Shown piece by piece: positions 51,037-61,751 of a stretch of DNA of 64,000 nucleotides. Both the position numbers and the translations under genes were made by a program. Below the pieces are notes generated by a model, which searched no databases, was not told where the DNA came from, and saw only the letters and a program-made list of their open reading frames with translations. Source of the DNA: Planococcus donghaensis MPA1U2 (GTDB lineage Bacteria; Bacillota; Bacilli; Bacillales_A; Planococcaceae); NCBI RefSeq assembly GCF_000189395.1, contig NZ_AEPB01000015.1:62001-126000 (forward strand), read 5' to 3'. Each line of letters starts with the position of its first letter. Position 1 is the stretch's first letter.

Positions 51037-51492
51037 TTAAAGTTCTCTTTTTCGATTTTGTTGGTCTTTGAAAACAAAGTATTTAATCATGAAAAAGCTA
51101 GCTGTAAAAGAAGCGAACATTGCAAGTCCCTTTGAAAGATTGAGACTAATCCAATTAGAGATTTCCATGAATTGAAACAACAGGGTGAACGTTAAAAAAA
51201 CACCGTTATTGATCAGTAAGCTAAACAATCCTTGCAAAACAAAAAAGAATTGCTGTTGACGACTGCCTTTAGCGGAACGGCGAAAGGTAATTCGAGAATT
51301 CCAGAAGTAACTATTGCTTATCGCCAAGCAATAGGCAATGGTATTAAATAATGTTAAGGTTCCGCTATGGCTAGTAGGGTATAAAAGCAATAATAAATTC
51401 AACGAACCGATATCTACTGCTGCATTGGAAATCCCGATTATGGTGAATTGAAGTGGCTGAATAGGGGCCTTACGTTTTCGGCTATTCTCCAT
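51037..51492 (-). CDS. GtrA family membrane protein
   Basis: 151 residues with four helices in the GtrA layout (FTIIGISNAAVDIGSLNLLL; AYCLAISNSYFWNSRITF; FVLQGLFSLLINNGVF; GLAMFASFTASFFMIKYFVF). GtrA proteins are thought to help flip lipid-linked sugars or act with glycosyltransferases. It follows the sulfoquinovosyl-type transferase by 33 bases and is the last gene of the operon, suggesting a role with the sulfolipid product. GGTG is a weak ribosome site. Confidence 0.88.
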   Translation of the reverse strand: MENSRKRKAPIQPLQFTIIGISNAAVDIGSLNLLLLLYPTSHSGTLTLFNTIAYCLAISNSYFWNSRITFRRSAKGSRQQQFFFVLQGLFSLLINNGVFLTFTLLFQFMEISNWISLNLSKGLAMFASFTASFFMIKYFVFKDQQNRKREL

Positions 51493-51525
51493 TACAACAC
51501 CCTATTCTTTGGAGTTTCGGTTTTC

Positions 51526-52665
51526 TCAGTCGGTGGTCTGAAAAGAATCCACTGGTTCAGCTTCGGCAACTTGTTTATACAAATCGCGAATTTGTTCTGC
51601 CACAGCAGCCCATCCAAGATCTGCTACATCAAGTAAAGCTTGTTGCGCCAGTTGTTGACGAAAGTTTTTATCCTCAAGTTGAAGAATGGTTTGTTTAAAA
51701 CTTTCTGGGTCTTTCGAGTTGTAAAGGAGGCCATTTTTGCGGTCTGACACTTGTTCTTTTGTCGGTCCGCTTTCGGCTGCGACTACGGGTAATCCCGAAG
51801 CCATTGCTTCCATAATTACTAACCCCAATGTTTCTGTAGTAGAAGGAAAGACAAACACATCGCCAGAAGCAAAAGCTGAAGCTAATTCGGCGTCATGGAT
51901 AAATCCAGTAAAAACAGTTTGTGTCCCTTTAAAATAGGTTTCGAGTTCATTTCTATGTGGACCATCTCCAACAATGGCTAAGCAAAAACGATCAGATTCG
52001 AACAAAACATCTCGAATTTTTTCGATTTCTTTTTCAGCAGCTAATCGGCCAACATAAAGCAACAAAATTTTGTCGTTTTGCCCACCTGTTAAGTAGGAAC
52101 GCATCTCCGTTGTAGCATGATGTGGATGGAATTTTTCAGTATCAACCCCACGTTTCCAAACTTGCAATCGCTCAAAACCTTTTTCTTCTAACTCTTTCAA
52201 AACAGTATAAGAAGTACATAGATTAAGATCGGCTGAATTATGCATTTTTTTCATAAACCACCACATGAGCCAATCTAATTTACCGAGTTTGTAATATGCC
52301 ATGTATTGGGGAATATTCGTGTGGTAAGACGCAACCATAGGAATCGCTAACTTTTTGGCATATGTCACCCCTGAATAACCCACAACAGCGGGATTAACAA
52401 CGTGGACAACGTCTGGATTAAATTGCAACATGTACTTTTTAACAAGCCGATTTGGAAAAGCAAATTTTTTAGAACGATAAAAAGGAAAAGCGAAAGCTGG
52501 AATTCCTTTTACAACGGCCCCGTCAAATTCTTTTACTCCCAAATCAGGTGCGATAACTTGAATTTCGTGACCGTCTTTATGCAACCACCGAATGCAGGCT
52601 GTTAATCTAGTGACAATGCCATCTGTGGAAGGCAAAAAAGTTTCCGTGACAATTAAGATTTTCAT
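51526..52665 (-). CDS. sqdX: Glycosyltransferase GT4, sulfoquinovosyl-diacylglycerol synthase type
   Basis: 379 residues. GT4 fold: N-terminal ETFLPSTDGIVTRL, acceptor-side SYHTNIPQYMAYY, the WKRGVDTEKFHP loop, LYVGRLAAEKEI, and the E-x7-E motif ETLGLVIMEA. Patterns such as KGVD-x-E-x-F-x-P, EMR-x-x-L and VFTGFIHDAELASAFASGDVFVFPSTTETLGLV closely follow plant SQD2 and cyanobacterial SqdX. It would transfer sulfoquinovose from UDP-sulfoquinovose to diacylglycerol at the membrane. Position next to UDP-sulfoquinovose synthase supports this; other GT4 lipid glycosylations remain possible. Confidence 0.82.
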   Translation of the reverse strand: MKILIVTETFLPSTDGIVTRLTACIRWLHKDGHEIQVIAPDLGVKEFDGAVVKGIPAFAFPFYRSKKFAFPNRLVKKYMLQFNPDVVHVVNPAVVGYSGVTYAKKLAIPMVASYHTNIPQYMAYYKLGKLDWLMWWFMKKMHNSADLNLCTSYTVLKELEEKGFERLQVWKRGVDTEKFHPHHATTEMRSYLTGGQNDKILLLYVGRLAAEKEIEKIRDVLFESDRFCLAIVGDGPHRNELETYFKGTQTVFTGFIHDAELASAFASGDVFVFPSTTETLGLVIMEAMASGLPVVAAESGPTKEQVSDRKNGLLYNSKDPESFKQTILQLEDKNFRQQLAQQALLDVADLGWAAVAEQIRDLYKQVAEAEPVDSFQTTD

Positions 52666-52704
52666 AGAAACAGCTCCTTTTTATGAACGGCAACTGCTGA
52701 TCTG

Positions 52705-53883
<1,179 letters not shown>

Positions 53884-53978
53884 TTACATATATATCTTTT
53901 GTACCACTTTACCGCACAAAATAAACCTGGAGTAAAGACCGGCTGTTAAGGTTTAGAAGGCAGTAAACTTAGCGATTC

Positions 53979-54716
53979 TTAGAGAATCATCTGAAGCAAT
54001 ACAGCGATGAAAATAATCCCTGCAATAAATGCAGGATAGCTACTATTTTTCTCGCTTGGGAGTTCATCATTTAAAATGTTTAAAATGATACCTCCTGTAA
54101 GGAAAGCGGAAAAGTAAGCGATATTCAAATCGGAAGTACTAGTAAATTGATAAAGAAGCCAGCCAATAAACACAGAAAGTGCTAATACCCAACGACCAAT
54201 GTTAGTGTATCGGTCTTCATGCGTTAAATGCAGCACGCGATTATTAGCGATAAAATGAAAAGAAAAGACCACAAAATAAATGATGTAATCCGGAATTTTT
54301 TCTCCGCTTATATCGACAAGTAAATAACCAATCAGCGCATTGTATAGGGCGAAACCGAAAATTTCTAAAGCGAAAATAGAGCGGCTTGGTTGAGAGAGGT
54401 TTTCTTCTCTTTCATTTTTAGCTTTGGATTTTACATTTAATTGATTGATGCCATAAAAAAAAGCGATACCTGCAAGTGTCAAAAGGTAAGTAGAGTATTC
54501 AAGTGACTCAATCCATTTTGGCAACTGTGCCACTTCAACCACTTTTTGATAATGCGTCAGTTCAGGGACCAAATGTAGAAAAACGTAAGCAATAGAACCT
54601 CCAGAGACAAAGGACATGAGTCTATCTTTCGGCTTGCGATTTAAAAACTTAATATAATTAGTAAAGATATGAACAAACATAAATGCGATGATAATTGCCA
54701 AACTAAAATAAAACAA
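53979..54716 (-). CDS. ZIP-like integral membrane protein
   Basis: About 245 residues with seven or eight helices. SFVSGGSIAYVFLHLVPEL has the H-x-x-P-E motif of ZIP metal transporters, and FSAFLTGGIILNILNDELPSE resembles their later helix, but other ZIP landmarks are weak (HFIANNRVL where HNFPEG is expected). A divergent metal transporter or a non-transporting relative is possible. The TTG at 54716 is eight bases behind AAAGGAGG; the GTG at 54725 touches that site. Confidence 0.5.
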   Translation of the reverse strand: MFYFSLAIIIAFMFVHIFTNYIKFLNRKPKDRLMSFVSGGSIAYVFLHLVPELTHYQKVVEVAQLPKWIESLEYSTYLLTLAGIAFFYGINQLNVKSKAKNEREENLSQPSRSIFALEIFGFALYNALIGYLLVDISGEKIPDYIIYFVVFSFHFIANNRVLHLTHEDRYTNIGRWVLALSVFIGWLLYQFTSTSDLNIAYFSAFLTGGIILNILNDELPSEKNSSYPAFIAGIIFIAVLLQMIL

Positions 54717-54880
54717 GAGTGACACCTCCTTTTATCAATTAGAAAATGTATACCCTAATCTTTTGCACACATTCGTAATGCAAAAAAATCTTTGAACAAT
54801 CATTGAGTAACGAGCATAGTCTATGCCGCATATTGGGTATACATAAATAATTCATCCTGAAAGTCGAATGGGGACCCGAT

Positions 54881-56914
54881 ATGGACTTATTGCTTACGAT
54901 TTTTTTATTGTTGATTTGTTTATTGATTTCAAATGTTGTCAGTCATTACACACCTTATATACCAACTGCTTTAATCCAAGTAGCTCTAGGTGTAATTTTG
55001 GTTCTTATATACGAAGATATTACGTTTAATATTGAAACAGAGTGGTTTTTGTTACTGTTTATCGCACCGCTATTGTTTAATGACGGCAGTCGTTTTCCAA
55101 GAGAAGAATTATGGCGGATGAAAGGGCCTATTTTAGGCAATGCAATCATACTCGTACTATTAACAACGGTAGTTGGTGGCTATTTTATCCATTGGTTGAT
55201 TGGAGAAATACCACTTGCCGCCGCGTTTGCATTAGCAGCTATTTTGTCCCCGACAGACCCAGTAGCGGTTAATGGCATCGCCCAACGAATTCGGATTCCT
55301 CAAACCGTATTAAATCTTGTTAGAGGTGAGTCACTGATCAACGACGCCTCAGGACTTGTTGCTTTTAACTACGCAGTGGCCGCTGTTGTCACAGGCTATT
55401 TTTCGTTATCGGAAGCCGCATTTGATTTTTCCTATAAGTTTTTAATAGGGGGCATTTTAGGTCTTACGCTTGGTTTGTTAGTCATCAGCATTCGTTTGGT
55501 TTTACGAAAGCAAGGCATTAACGACGTTACTTTTCACACATTACTTCAAATTATGACGCCCTTTTTAATCTTTATCGTAACAGAAGATATATTACACGCC
55601 TCTGGAGTTATCGCGGTGGTCGTCGCAGGCATTGTCCACTCATTAGTAAGAGAACAAACAGAAACGTTAATCGCCGAAGAACAAGTATTAACTGAAAATA
55701 TTTGGACGATTATTCTGTTTATCTTGAATGGTGTAGTTTTCTTATTATTAGGTTTAAGTATCCCAACCTCGATGAGCGGTGTACTGGAAAATCCTAATAT
55801 CTCTTTATGGTTGCTATTGCTCTATGTTGTAGCAGTTGGCTTAATGATTCTTGGGATTCGCTTTGTCTGGGCTTATTTGTTTTCTCTGTATGAATATCAT
55901 TTAGGGAAAATGAAACAAGTAGCTAAGCCAAGTTTTAAGTTAACATTGTATATCAGCTTAACGGGTGTACGAGGAACCGTTACGATGGTTGGGGTGTTAT
56001 CTTTGCCATTTTTAATGGACAACGGAGAGGCATTTCCAAATCGAGCCCTTCTTATGTTTTTAGCAGCCGGAACAATTTTATTCACATTAATCGTTGCCAC
56101 GATTTTTTTGCCGCTACTTAGCAAAGGGCAAGAGGCAGAAAGTGGTACTACAGAGAAAATGGATTTGAACGAAGCGCAACGTCGTATTTTATTGGCCTCG
56201 ATTCGAAAGATAAAAGCAGAAATTACGGAAGAAAACGAAGCTGTGGCTTATGAGTTAATTGAGGAATATGAATTGCATTTTCGGCATATTCAAACGGAAG
56301 AAGCGACAAAAGCTCAAGCAAATAAAAAATATCAACGCAAAACACGCGAACTTCGTTTAAAAGGCTTAAAACTTGAACGCAAATATGTACAAAAACAATA
56401 TCGTAATAAAAAAATGAAAGAAGAAGTATATGATGCATTTGAAAAATCATTAAATCGACGAGAAGAAGTAGTCGCCGATAATGCGCGTTCGACCATGCTT
56501 TATTTGCAGGGCAAGCTCATTCGAGCATGGAGACGCTTTAGAGGTAAAAATTCTCGTGAAGAAGAGACACGGCTGGTTGAATTTCAAGAAGGTCTTCAAC
56601 TTCAATTAGAAGCGTTACAAGCAGCGCTTTCTGGATTAGAAGAAACTGCTAAAAATTATCAACCGAAAGAAATCATTGACTCCGTCATCTCAGATTACAA
56701 ACAAATGACCAGTCGATTAAAAAAACCAGAGGCTTTATATGATGAGAAATATGAATTGCAAAAAGAAGAATTACGCGTAATTGTGATGGACATGGGCCGT
56801 TCTGTCATCTATAAAATGTATGTAGCAGGAGAAATTACGCGAGAGCAGGCAAAAGAATTGAGACGCTATATTCATAATGTTGAAAGTGTGACATTGTACG
56901 AGACTAATGAATAG
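54881..56914 (+). CDS. CPA1 family Na+/H+ antiporter with long C-terminal domain
   Basis: 677 residues: about twelve helices (to 410), then a highly charged helical cytosolic tail of some 260 residues. Ion-path motifs SPTDPVAVNGIAQR and RGESLINDASGLV (Asn-Asp pair) mark a CPA1/NhaP-type antiporter. The tail is coiled-coil-like and probably regulates activity. It contributes to Na+ and pH balance along with NhaC. GGGGA is a modest ribosome site. Confidence 0.9.
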   Translation: MDLLLTIFLLLICLLISNVVSHYTPYIPTALIQVALGVILVLIYEDITFNIETEWFLLLFIAPLLFNDGSRFPREELWRMKGPILGNAIILVLLTTVVGGYFIHWLIGEIPLAAAFALAAILSPTDPVAVNGIAQRIRIPQTVLNLVRGESLINDASGLVAFNYAVAAVVTGYFSLSEAAFDFSYKFLIGGILGLTLGLLVISIRLVLRKQGINDVTFHTLLQIMTPFLIFIVTEDILHASGVIAVVVAGIVHSLVREQTETLIAEEQVLTENIWTIILFILNGVVFLLLGLSIPTSMSGVLENPNISLWLLLLYVVAVGLMILGIRFVWAYLFSLYEYHLGKMKQVAKPSFKLTLYISLTGVRGTVTMVGVLSLPFLMDNGEAFPNRALLMFLAAGTILFTLIVATIFLPLLSKGQEAESGTTEKMDLNEAQRRILLASIRKIKAEITEENEAVAYELIEEYELHFRHIQTEEATKAQANKKYQRKTRELRLKGLKLERKYVQKQYRNKKMKEEVYDAFEKSLNRREEVVADNARSTMLYLQGKLIRAWRRFRGKNSREEETRLVEFQEGLQLQLEALQAALSGLEETAKNYQPKEIIDSVISDYKQMTSRLKKPEALYDEKYELQKEELRVIVMDMGRSVIYKMYVAGEITREQAKELRRYIHNVESVTLYETNE

Positions 56915-56942
56915 GGAAACTCAATAGGATATAAGTAAGATT

Positions 56943-56981
56943 AAAAAAACAGCGCATATAATCAGTGCTGTTTTTTGTCGT
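56943..56981. terminator. Bidirectional terminator
   Basis: AAAAACAGC and GCTGTTTTT with an inner loop between converging genes. Confidence 0.75.
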
Positions 56982-56989
56982 TAATGTCG

Positions 56990-57523
56990 TCATTCACTTA
57001 GAATAGGATGTTCTTCATAATCGTAAACAAGATCAGGAAGAACAGAAGGTTCGAGATTTCCCCAAACAATTTGATCCCGCGTGTCTTTATCAATAGTGAA
57101 AGACATGACGCTTTTATCTTCTATACTTTTTTGTTCATTTATAACGGGATAAACCCATGAAAGCGATATGTCATGGAGCTGATCAATTTCTGAAGCACTA
57201 GCTAGAATTTTGATGGCATTTTGCCACATCAGTTGCTTTGTGGAAATCATAGTAAATCCTTTATCCGCGTTTAAAGAAAGTTCAACATCCCATCCGCCTG
57301 AACTTTTGGAAACGACTATGCTAGATACACGAGTTTTATCCATATTACTGATTGCTCCGACTTGCTCATTGACGATTGTGGTAAGTTCGTCTTTTAAATT
57401 TTTAGCTTCCTGCGATTCTGGTTTTAATAGCCAACCGCCGATTGCAATAAAGATAACAGCTATTGTGACAGACCAAAATGATAGTAACTTTTTTTTGTGT
57501 GCGATAGCTATAATTAGTATCAC
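56990..57523 (-). CDS. Single-pass membrane protein of unknown function (start unclear)
   Basis: Up to 177 residues: one helix (SFWSVTIAVIFIAIGGWLL), then an extracellular alpha/beta domain with no motif I recognise. The GTG at 57523 lies directly on the AAAAGGAG site, so initiation is poor. In the -1 relation, an ATG just upstream with AAGGA gives a hydrophilic start MKRSDTNYSYRTQ that would join the helix if one A were removed from the A8 run at 57488-57496. Either a sequencing or natural indel, or slippage, or an unusual start. Confidence 0.55.
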   Translation of the reverse strand: MILIIAIAHKKKLLSFWSVTIAVIFIAIGGWLLKPESQEAKNLKDELTTIVNEQVGAISNMDKTRVSSIVVSKSSGGWDVELSLNADKGFTMISTKQLMWQNAIKILASASEIDQLHDISLSWVYPVINEQKSIEDKSVMSFTIDKDTRDQIVWGNLEPSVLPDLVYDYEEHPILSE

Positions 57524-57725
57524 TCCTTTTCATCTATCCTTGTTATTAGTATAAAGTATATAGGATTTTAGTTTTTCTAAAAGAGGAGACTGAGTTTTTG
57601 TCATTGGGTCTATCTAGCAGGAAGAAAAACGTTATACTGGAAAAAAGAGTCGGGATTGTATACTTATTAGAGGATTTTGATTGGTCAATGAGTTGAATGG
57701 GAAATCTCGAATAATGGGGGAGCTT

Positions 57726-59009
57726 ATGAAGCGAAATGCAAAACAAGAAGCAATGATGAAAAGCTATGCAGATTCACCTGAAAAATTTAAACGTTTATAT
57801 CGTCGTACTTTATGGATTGTCGCTTTGGCTCAGATTTTTGCTGGGGTTGGGTTAACAGCTGGCGTAACAGTCGCTGCGCTTCTTGCTTCAGACATGCTGG
57901 GAACAGATCGGTATGCTGGAGTACCAGTGGTTTTCTTCACGATAGGGTCGGCGGGAGCGGCACTCATCATTGGCAGACTGTCGCAACGTTTTAGTCGACG
58001 GGTAGGTTTAGCATCAGGATTTCTAGCAGGTGCAATTGGTGCGCTAGGAGTTGTTGGTGCTGCGTTATCAAATAATATCTTTTTACTATTTGTATCTTTA
58101 GTAATTTACGGGGCAGGTATGGCCACAAATTTACAAGCGCGCTATGCAGGCACAGACTTAGCTACAGTTAAGCAACGTGGTACTGCGATTAGCGTAGCAT
58201 TGGTATCACTAACCTTAGGTGCGTTTGCCGGACCGAATTTAGTTGGGGTTATGGGCAGCTTTGCAGAATCTATTAATATTCCATCTTTAGCGGGTCCGTT
58301 TATTTTAGCTGCGGCAGCATTTAGTATAGCCGGGTTAGTCATTTTGATTTTATTAAGACCAGACCCACTGCAAGTTTCCAAAGCTTTAGCAGCACATTTA
58401 CAAACGGTTGAAGAAAGTTCAGAAGTCGTGAAAGAAGACGACCCTGCTATCGATAGAAAAGGCGTTATCCTAGGTGCCACTGTAATGGTATTAACCCAGT
58501 TAATTATGGTAGCCATTATGACCATGACACCGATTCACATGGGGCATTATGGTCACGACCTTGGAGACATCGGATTAGTCATCAGCATACATGTAGTTGC
58601 CATGTATTTGCCGTCGATTGTCACAGGAATACTTGTGGATAAGCTAGGTCGAATTTTCATGACCGTAGCAGCCGGAGTTACATTTATGGCGGCAGGTTTA
58701 GTTGCTGCACTTGGACCGAGTGAATCAATAATCGGCTTGATGTTCGCGCTTGGTTTGCTAGGGCTCGGCTGGAATTTTGGGTTTATTAGCGGTACGACAT
58801 TAGTCGTGGATTCAACCGATCCAACAATGCGAGCAAAAACGCAAGGAACGGTAGATGTGTTAATTGCTTTAGCTGGAGCTACTGGTGGGGGACTTTCCGG
58901 CATGATCATGGCACAATCTAGTTTTGCTGCCATGTCATTAGGTGGCGGCATTCTAGCACTTGCCTTGATTCCCGCTGTTTTATGGTCGACTAAAAAGACA
59001 CTAGCTTAA
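57726..59009 (+). CDS. MFS transporter, 12 TM
   Basis: 427 residues from the ATG at 57726, behind GGGGGAG. About twelve helices; motif A-like GRLSQRFSRRVGL after helix 2 and VDKLGR after helix 8. Similar to uncharacterised MFS proteins related to YfkF-like drug or amino-acid exporters. The substrate is not predictable. Confidence 0.85.
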   Translation: MKRNAKQEAMMKSYADSPEKFKRLYRRTLWIVALAQIFAGVGLTAGVTVAALLASDMLGTDRYAGVPVVFFTIGSAGAALIIGRLSQRFSRRVGLASGFLAGAIGALGVVGAALSNNIFLLFVSLVIYGAGMATNLQARYAGTDLATVKQRGTAISVALVSLTLGAFAGPNLVGVMGSFAESINIPSLAGPFILAAAAFSIAGLVILILLRPDPLQVSKALAAHLQTVEESSEVVKEDDPAIDRKGVILGATVMVLTQLIMVAIMTMTPIHMGHYGHDLGDIGLVISIHVVAMYLPSIVTGILVDKLGRIFMTVAAGVTFMAAGLVAALGPSESIIGLMFALGLLGLGWNFGFISGTTLVVDSTDPTMRAKTQGTVDVLIALAGATGGGLSGMIMAQSSFAAMSLGGGILALALIPAVLWSTKKTLA

Positions 59010-59014
59010 GTAAA

Positions 59015-59055
59015 TAAAAAAGTGCGCAGTTCATTTTGAACTGCGCACTTTTTAG
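59015..59055. terminator. Bidirectional terminator
   Basis: AAAAAGTGCGCAGTTCA and TGAACTGCGCACTTTTT. Confidence 0.9.
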
Positions 59056-59059
59056 GTTA

Positions 59060-59776
59060 CTACGGGTTTGTTGACCAAAGTCCAGCTGATTTCACTAAAA
59101 CACGTGGATGAAGTTTTAACTGAGCCACCATCATTTCAGCCAAATCTTCTGGCTGCATTACTTTATCAGGATTGCCATCTGTTAAGTTTTCACCAATTGC
59201 TAAGTCAGTTGCAACCGTACTTGGTGTTAAAGCACTAACACGGATATTGTGTTTTCTTACTTCGAGCATTAACGATTCTGTTAATCCCATAAGACCAAAC
59301 TTCGAAGCGCTATATGCACTTGTTACTGGAGCGCCTTTTTGTCCAGCTGTTGATGAAATATTAATAATGTCACCTGATTGACGCTCGATCATTTGCGGCA
59401 ATACAGCGCGTGTTACGTAATACACACCCATCAAGTTGGTATCGATAATTGCTTTAAATTCTTCAGGTGATAAGTCAAGGAAGTTGCCGAATTTACCAAT
59501 ACCTGCATTATTAATCAAAATATCAATCGAACCAAGTTCAGCTAAAACATGTTCAACTGCTGCATTGACCGAGTCTTGGTCTGCTACATCAGCTACTGCA
59601 AACACAGTTTTCACACCGTATTGCTCAAGTTCCGCAACAACTTTCTCCAAGTTTTCAGCAGTACGTCCAACAAGTCCAACGTTTATGCCTTCTGCTGCAA
59701 AAGCGATAGCTGTAGAACGGCCAATTCCTCTACCAGCACCTGTAATTAATGCGTTTTTACCTGTTAAGTTTTGCAT
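59060..59776 (-). CDS. SDR oxidoreductase, FabG-like
   Basis: 238 residues. TGAGRGIG cofactor loop (12-19), NNAG near 90, Ser in NISSTAGQ and YSASK active site. Length and pattern fit 3-ketoacyl-ACP-reductase-like proteins; it is not in a fatty-acid operon, so the physiological substrate may differ. AAAGGAG precedes the ATG. Confidence 0.87.
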   Translation of the reverse strand: MQNLTGKNALITGAGRGIGRSTAIAFAAEGINVGLVGRTAENLEKVVAELEQYGVKTVFAVADVADQDSVNAAVEHVLAELGSIDILINNAGIGKFGNFLDLSPEEFKAIIDTNLMGVYYVTRAVLPQMIERQSGDIINISSTAGQKGAPVTSAYSASKFGLMGLTESLMLEVRKHNIRVSALTPSTVATDLAIGENLTDGNPDKVMQPEDLAEMMVAQLKLHPRVLVKSAGLWSTNP

Positions 59777-59908
59777 ATAGATAGCTCCTTTTTTTTGTAA
59801 ATTGATTTCCTACATTAGTGTAGCAAAGTCTCGTTAGAAATTCTAAATAGAGAACTCGAGAATAACGTATCTTCGGCATACGTTTTTCTTCATAAGGCAA
59901 CTTTCCAT

Positions 59909-59941
59909 AAAAAAACAGCAGAATAATCTCTGCTGTTAAGT
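59909..59941 (-). terminator. Terminator of the ssuBCA operon
   Basis: AACAGCAG and CTGCTGTT with T7 on the minus strand. Confidence 0.8.
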
Positions 59942-59947
59942 GCATCA

Positions 59948-60934
59948 CTATTCAAGAAATTGTGTATCAGTTAATAAAGCAAAATCGGGTTGTTCTTTTA
60001 GGAATTTTAAATCGAAAGAGGAATCTCCAAATGCTTGAATTTCTTCAGAAGAAAGAGCCGTATCGAAAATCATATTCTCCCAAGCTCCATCTATGATTGA
60101 AGTTTCTAGTTTTTGTCCAGTGATGTCGTCGATTGTGTTGATGGTTATTTCTTTTGCTTGATCTGGGTTTTCAGTGATAAATTTAGTAGCTTCTTTATGA
60201 GCATTTACAATTCCTTGAACCATCTCAGGGTTTTCTTTAATCAGTTTACTAGAAGTTACCAAGACAGAAGCTGGTAATGTCGTACCGAATGAAATTTCAT
60301 CTGGCTCAATGATAACTTTTGCGCCAGTATTTTGTTTTAATACAGATGCCCAAGGTTCAGGAGCGACTGCTACGTCAACTTTTTCAGTAGCAAATAATGC
60401 TTCGTATTGAGCCGGATTGCCTGTTTGATGTAACATTTGACCACCGATGCGGTTTGAAGTTATGCCTTGTTCTTTCATAAATGTTTCAAATTGCACATCA
60501 TGGGTGCAACCGACACGAGGTGTGATAAACGTTTTGCCAGCAAAATCTTCAACAGAATCGATACCGCTGCCATTTCTAGCCATAACAACCGTACCGCCTG
60601 AAGCACCACCTGCAATCATAGTGACATCTGCACCATTTGTATAATTGTTCATTGCCGGACCTGGTCCAACAAGACCGGCATCAATATCACCAGTTTTTAA
60701 GGCAGTCATAAAATCCGAACCATCAGCAAACGTAACATAATCGACAGTTGTACCATCTACCAAGTTTTTTTCATACAATTCTAGGTCTTTTGCAACCATA
60801 GCAGGTACGTGATCTAGGTTTGGGAAATAACCGATAGTCACGGACGATGAATCTTCGCTCGCATCTGGTGAACCACAAGCTGCTAAACCGCCTGCTAGTG
60901 TAAGGGGTACAATAAGTGAGATAAATCGTTTCAT
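59948..60934 (-). CDS. ssuA: Sulfonate ABC transporter substrate-binding lipoprotein
   Basis: 328 residues. Lipobox LAAC (Cys20), then a two-lobed SsuA/TauA-type domain: IGYFPNLDHVPAMVAKDLELYEK, ALKTGDIDAGLVGPGPAM, GASGGTVVMARNGSGIDSVEDFAGKTFITPRVGCTHDVQFETFM. It would deliver sulfonates (or a related anion such as a pyrimidine precursor) to SsuC. Third gene of ssuB-ssuC-ssuA; AGGAGG before the ATG. No SsuD monooxygenase is visible. Confidence 0.82.
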   Translation of the reverse strand: MKRFISLIVPLTLAGGLAACGSPDASEDSSSVTIGYFPNLDHVPAMVAKDLELYEKNLVDGTTVDYVTFADGSDFMTALKTGDIDAGLVGPGPAMNNYTNGADVTMIAGGASGGTVVMARNGSGIDSVEDFAGKTFITPRVGCTHDVQFETFMKEQGITSNRIGGQMLHQTGNPAQYEALFATEKVDVAVAPEPWASVLKQNTGAKVIIEPDEISFGTTLPASVLVTSSKLIKENPEMVQGIVNAHKEATKFITENPDQAKEITINTIDDITGQKLETSIIDGAWENMIFDTALSSEEIQAFGDSSFDLKFLKEQPDFALLTDTQFLE

Positions 60935-60995
60935 AAGATAGATTCCTCCTGTATATTGAATGTATTTTAGATGTTTTGTTAGTAGCTAATGAATT

Positions 60996-61751
60996 TTATG
61001 TTTCCAATCCCCAACGCTTAAGGACATTCTTCTCAATCCGTTGGAATATCATCAAGTCAACAATTGCTCCAACGACTCCGATAATTATCATTACTCCGAT
61101 AACCAATGACATATTACCAAAATCAGAAGCATATCGTAATGTATAGCCGAGACCGGGACCAGAGCTAAGCAGTTCCCCAGCCATCAAGGCCCGCCAGGCA
61201 AACGCCCACGCTAAACGTGCACCTGTAACAAAATAAGGAACAGAGGCAGGAATGATAACTTTGATGAAGAGATCCATGCCGTTCGATCCCATAGTTCGGG
61301 CGGCTTTAATAAATAAGGGATCGACATTTTTTATACCCGTTCTGACATTCAAAATCATAACGAAAGTCCCGCCTAAGATGACAACGAAAATGATAGAACC
61401 TTCACCAAGTCCAAACCACATCATAGCTAAAGGGAGCCAGACAATACTGGGTACACTTTGCAAAGCAAGTACTAATGTACCAAGTGTGTCATCTGCAGTC
61501 TTTGATCGTGCCAGTAAAATACCGACACTTGTTCCGATTAAAATTGCGGCAGCTAAACCAATAAGCAGTCTGCGAAAACTAGCCACTAAGTCATAGACAA
61601 GTGTCATGTCCGAAAATCCAGCGAGTAAGGAATTATAGACGCTGAAAGGAGAAGGAAGTATGGTTTCATGCCAGAGTTCAAAACGAGATCCTAGTTCCCA
61701 TATGACAATGAGTGCAGCGAAGAAGATAAGTCGTTTAACTGTCGGCTTCAT
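60996..61751 (-). CDS. ssuC: Sulfonate ABC transporter permease
   Basis: 251 residues from the ATG at 61751, seven bases behind GGAG; it overlaps the end of ssuB by 17 bases. Six helices, with the EAA-type loop IKAARTMGSNGMDLFIKVIIPASVPYFVTGARLAWAFAWRALMAGELL. Partner of the neighbouring ATPase and binding protein. Confidence 0.87.
   Translation of the reverse strand: MKPTVKRLIFFAALIVIWELGSRFELWHETILPSPFSVYNSLLAGFSDMTLVYDLVASFRRLLIGLAAAILIGTSVGILLARSKTADDTLGTLVLALQSVPSIVWLPLAMMWFGLGEGSIIFVVILGGTFVMILNVRTGIKNVDPLFIKAARTMGSNGMDLFIKVIIPASVPYFVTGARLAWAFAWRALMAGELLSSGPGLGYTLRYASDFGNMSLVIGVMIIIGVVGAIVDLMIFQRIEKNVLKRWGLET

Noticed and set aside
58142-58951. Two minus-strand open frames (127 and 132 codons)
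   Set aside because: Antisense to the MFS gene, proline/threonine-rich low-complexity translations, no ribosome sites.
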